From NCBI RefSeq assembly GCF_013402875.1, contig NZ_CP058579.1, positions 1,922,001 to 1,986,000 on the forward strand: 64,000 nt of DNA. Direction: 5' to 3'. Numbering within the stretch: the first letter of the stretch is position 1; each line of letters starts with the position of its first letter. Shown here piece by piece: positions 62,497 to 64,000 of this stretch. The position numbers and the translations under genes were made by a program. This stretch comes from Halorarum salinum (GTDB lineage Archaea; Halobacteriota; Halobacteria; Halobacteriales; Haloferacaceae). The notes under the pieces are model-generated. The model saw nothing but the letters and a program-made list of their open reading frames with translations, did not search any database and was not told the origin of the DNA.

Positions 62497-63258
62497 CTAC
62501 GCAAGGGCCGTGGCGTCATCCTCTTCATCGCCACTCTCATCTGCAGCCTCAGCAAGCGGATCATCGACCTTCCCAATGATGTACTTCACCGTCGAGTATT
62601 CATCCTTCTCCGGATTATCCCGATTCGCATTCTTCAACTGGATCTCGACTTCCATCCCAAGAAGATTCTGCCGCAGATAGTTCTCCAACGCCGCGTTCAC
62701 CGCATCATTGTCGTCCAGATCCACAGGCTCGAACGGGTTGATCGGCTCACCATCCCGGTCATATAACTGGATGGCGCCTTTATCCTCACCATCCGTGAGA
62801 ACACCTTCGGCTAGACCCAGCTCGAACAACGTATCGTACAACTTTGCGTTGTTGTAACTGCCAGTGCTCCGAGTGAGCGATGCCTTGGTATACATCTTCA
62901 TCGGGATGTGGCCTTCTGGGACCTGCTGAAGTGTGTCCCAGTCAATCTCCTCCCGACGCTCGTTGACCGCAGCAATCTCTTCGCGATGCGCCTCAACCTG
63001 CTCGAGGACCGCTTCTTCTTTCTCGTCATCGAGGCCGAGTTCGTCGACAGGGATGTACGTGTAGATCTGCAGTACATCCTCTTTCTCATCGTCGTTATCC
63101 GACCCCCACGCTTTCCGCGGGTAGATATCGGAGACGTGCCCGATTTTTGCCTTGTACTGGCCGTTGTGCTTAAGTTTGAATTGGAGAGGTTCGACATGTA
63201 GTTCGTCTTCGTCGTAATCGGTGCCGTTTCCGCCACCGTCTAGTGCGATATTTGCCAT
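62497..63258 (-). CDS. Acidic hypothetical protein of the replication module (253 aa)
   Basis: 253 residues from the ATG at 63258 (MANIALDGGGNGTDYDEDEL); a GTG at 63273 adds five. Mostly beta/alpha, acidic: QFKLKHNGQYKAKIGHVSDI, VLQIYTYIPVDELGLDD, ASLTRSTGSYNNAKLYDTLF, GMEVEIQLKNANRDNPEKDEY, ending in an acidic tail. The YxAKIxHVSDIYPRKA and final acidic tail resemble phage single-strand DNA-binding proteins, but this is unproven. It is divergent from the RPA-like gene, sharing a promoter region of about 210 bases. Confidence 0.45.
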   Translation of the reverse strand: MANIALDGGGNGTDYDEDELHVEPLQFKLKHNGQYKAKIGHVSDIYPRKAWGSDNDDEKEDVLQIYTYIPVDELGLDDEKEEAVLEQVEAHREEIAAVNERREEIDWDTLQQVPEGHIPMKMYTKASLTRSTGSYNNAKLYDTLFELGLAEGVLTDGEDKGAIQLYDRDGEPINPFEPVDLDDNDAVNAALENYLRQNLLGMEVEIQLKNANRDNPEKDEYSTVKYIIGKVDDPLAEAADESGDEEDDATALA

Positions 63259-63434
63259 TGTTGATGTTGTCACCTGTTGTGCAGCCGAATTCGTGTGAGC
63301 CGGGTGTTCTGCGTGGCTCCAGGTGTTTCGGCCGATGTAACGTGAGTTTCGTATGACCGTTCACAAGACGTGGTCAGTGTCCATGAGCGACAAAAGCTGC
63401 TAGCGCTCACTACCCACCTATTATTTAACAATCC

Positions 63435-63444
63435 TTTTATATAT
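63435..63444 (+). promoter_or_regulatory. TATA box of the RPA-like gene
   Basis: TTTTATATAT lies 26-35 bases before the ATG at 63470, which fixes the start and suggests a leaderless transcript. Confidence 0.6.
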
Positions 63445-63469
63445 CATAGTTTATGCGAGGGGAGATCAT

Positions 63470-64000
63470 ATGACTATCGTTGCAATCGAGGAATCTGCCG
63501 AGACGGCCGCCGTGTCGCCAAAGGAACCAGCACCGCAGGAGGTTCGCGAATACATCTTGGACAACACCGACCTGACCGCAGATACCCTCACCGGTGCCCG
63601 GAATGAGGTGCAGGCCGAGATCTCGTTCCTCTCGGACGTGGCCGCATACTATCTCATCGCCCAGCGCCACGGCTTGGATCCGGCCGAATTCTTCCAGACC
63701 AAGAAGCAGGCGTACGCACTGAAGGTCGGCAACCTCCGGCCGGAGATGCGGTCCGCCGATCTCACTGCAACGGTGAAACAGATCACCCCGATCAACGAGT
63801 TCGAACGCGACGATGGCAGCGACGGGAAAGTCTGCAACATCATCGTCGGCGATCAGACCGGGAAAGCGGTGGTCACACTGTGGGATGAGGATACGGCCTA
63901 TGCCAGCGAGTTCGAGTCGGGCGATAAGCTCCGCATCGAGGACGGGTATACGAAGATGGCCTCCGATTTCTGCCAGAGCCGGTTCGGCTGCGAGGTAGAG
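63470..64000 (+). CDS. RPA-like single-stranded DNA-binding protein (C-terminus beyond window edge)
   Basis: 177 residues visible from the ATG at 63470 (MTIVAIEESAETAAVSPKEP). A helical N-terminal region (QEVREYILDNTDLTADTLTG, ISFLSDVAAYYLIAQRHG) precedes an OB fold: RPEMRSADLTATVKQITPIN, KVCNIIVGDQTGKAVVTLWD, FESGDKLRIEDGYTKM. The RSADLTATVKQI and GxAVVTLWD strands are typical of archaeal RPA. The frame is open to the window end. It protects and organises single-stranded DNA in replication and repair. Confidence 0.75.
   Translation, partial: MTIVAIEESAETAAVSPKEPAPQEVREYILDNTDLTADTLTGARNEVQAEISFLSDVAAYYLIAQRHGLDPAEFFQTKKQAYALKVGNLRPEMRSADLTATVKQITPINEFERDDGSDGKVCNIIVGDQTGKAVVTLWDEDTAYASEFESGDKLRIEDGYTKMASDFCQSRFGCEVE

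Overview
The window is haloarchaeal (class Halobacteria). Its proteins are acidic (many Asp/Glu, few Lys). AT-rich TATA boxes sit about 25-35 bases ahead of apparently leaderless start codons. It carries Orc1/Cdc6-type ATPases, TATA-binding protein paralogues, an RPA-type single-strand binding protein and typical haloarchaeal families (DUF1931, small zinc-finger proteins, Tat signals). The gene mix looks accessory: a megaplasmid or an integrated plastic region. No rRNA, tRNA, CRISPR array or recognisable insertion sequence was found.

Layout. 0-5 kb: a partial UbiB-family kinase, a YHS mini-protein, a rubrerythrin-VIT1 fusion and two divergent Orc1/Cdc6-like ATPases. 5-12 kb: two tyrosine recombinases bracketing small hypothetical genes (histone-fold DUF1931, zinc finger, EVE-like). 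12-23.5 kb: a visibly AT-richer catabolic island with a sugar-type ABC transporter (binding protein, two permeases, ATPase), two metallo-beta-lactamase-fold proteins, a PEBP protein, an IclR regulator, a CaiB-type CoA-transferase and a LeuA-like condensing enzyme. 24-29 kb: a HerA-like ATPase with a nuclease-like tail, a long polypurine tract, a hairpin-dense G-rich stretch that may be a structured RNA, and several frameshifted genes. 30-54 kb: a defence-like island holding a Rad50-like ATPase with a small partner, a recombinase with an RHH repressor, a broken MazF/PemK-type toxin module, a RecQ helicase fused to a phosphoribosyltransferase motif, a frameshifted PD-(D/E)XK nuclease, a DUF429 protein, a dead GIY-YIG gene, a Ski2-like helicase-nuclease with an unknown 400-aa partner, a DUF4268 protein, two convergent TBP paralogues, and a methyltransferase plus PLD/SNF2-helicase pair. 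54-64 kb: two convergent recombinases, then a tightly coupled operon with a small Gly-terminated protein, an E2-like and an E1-like protein, zinc and membrane proteins and a primase-like protein, followed by coiled-coil, HTH and RPA-like genes resembling a plasmid or virus replication module.

Themes. Six paralogous tyrosine recombinases lie in 64 kb, all with the same Cys/His cluster ahead of the catalytic HxxR. Single-base frameshifts recur. Several multi-gene cassettes look like restriction or antiviral systems. The strongest candidates for something undescribed are the Ski2-nuclease/400-aa pair, the E1-E2-small-protein operon, the hairpin-dense RNA candidate and the recombinase family itself.
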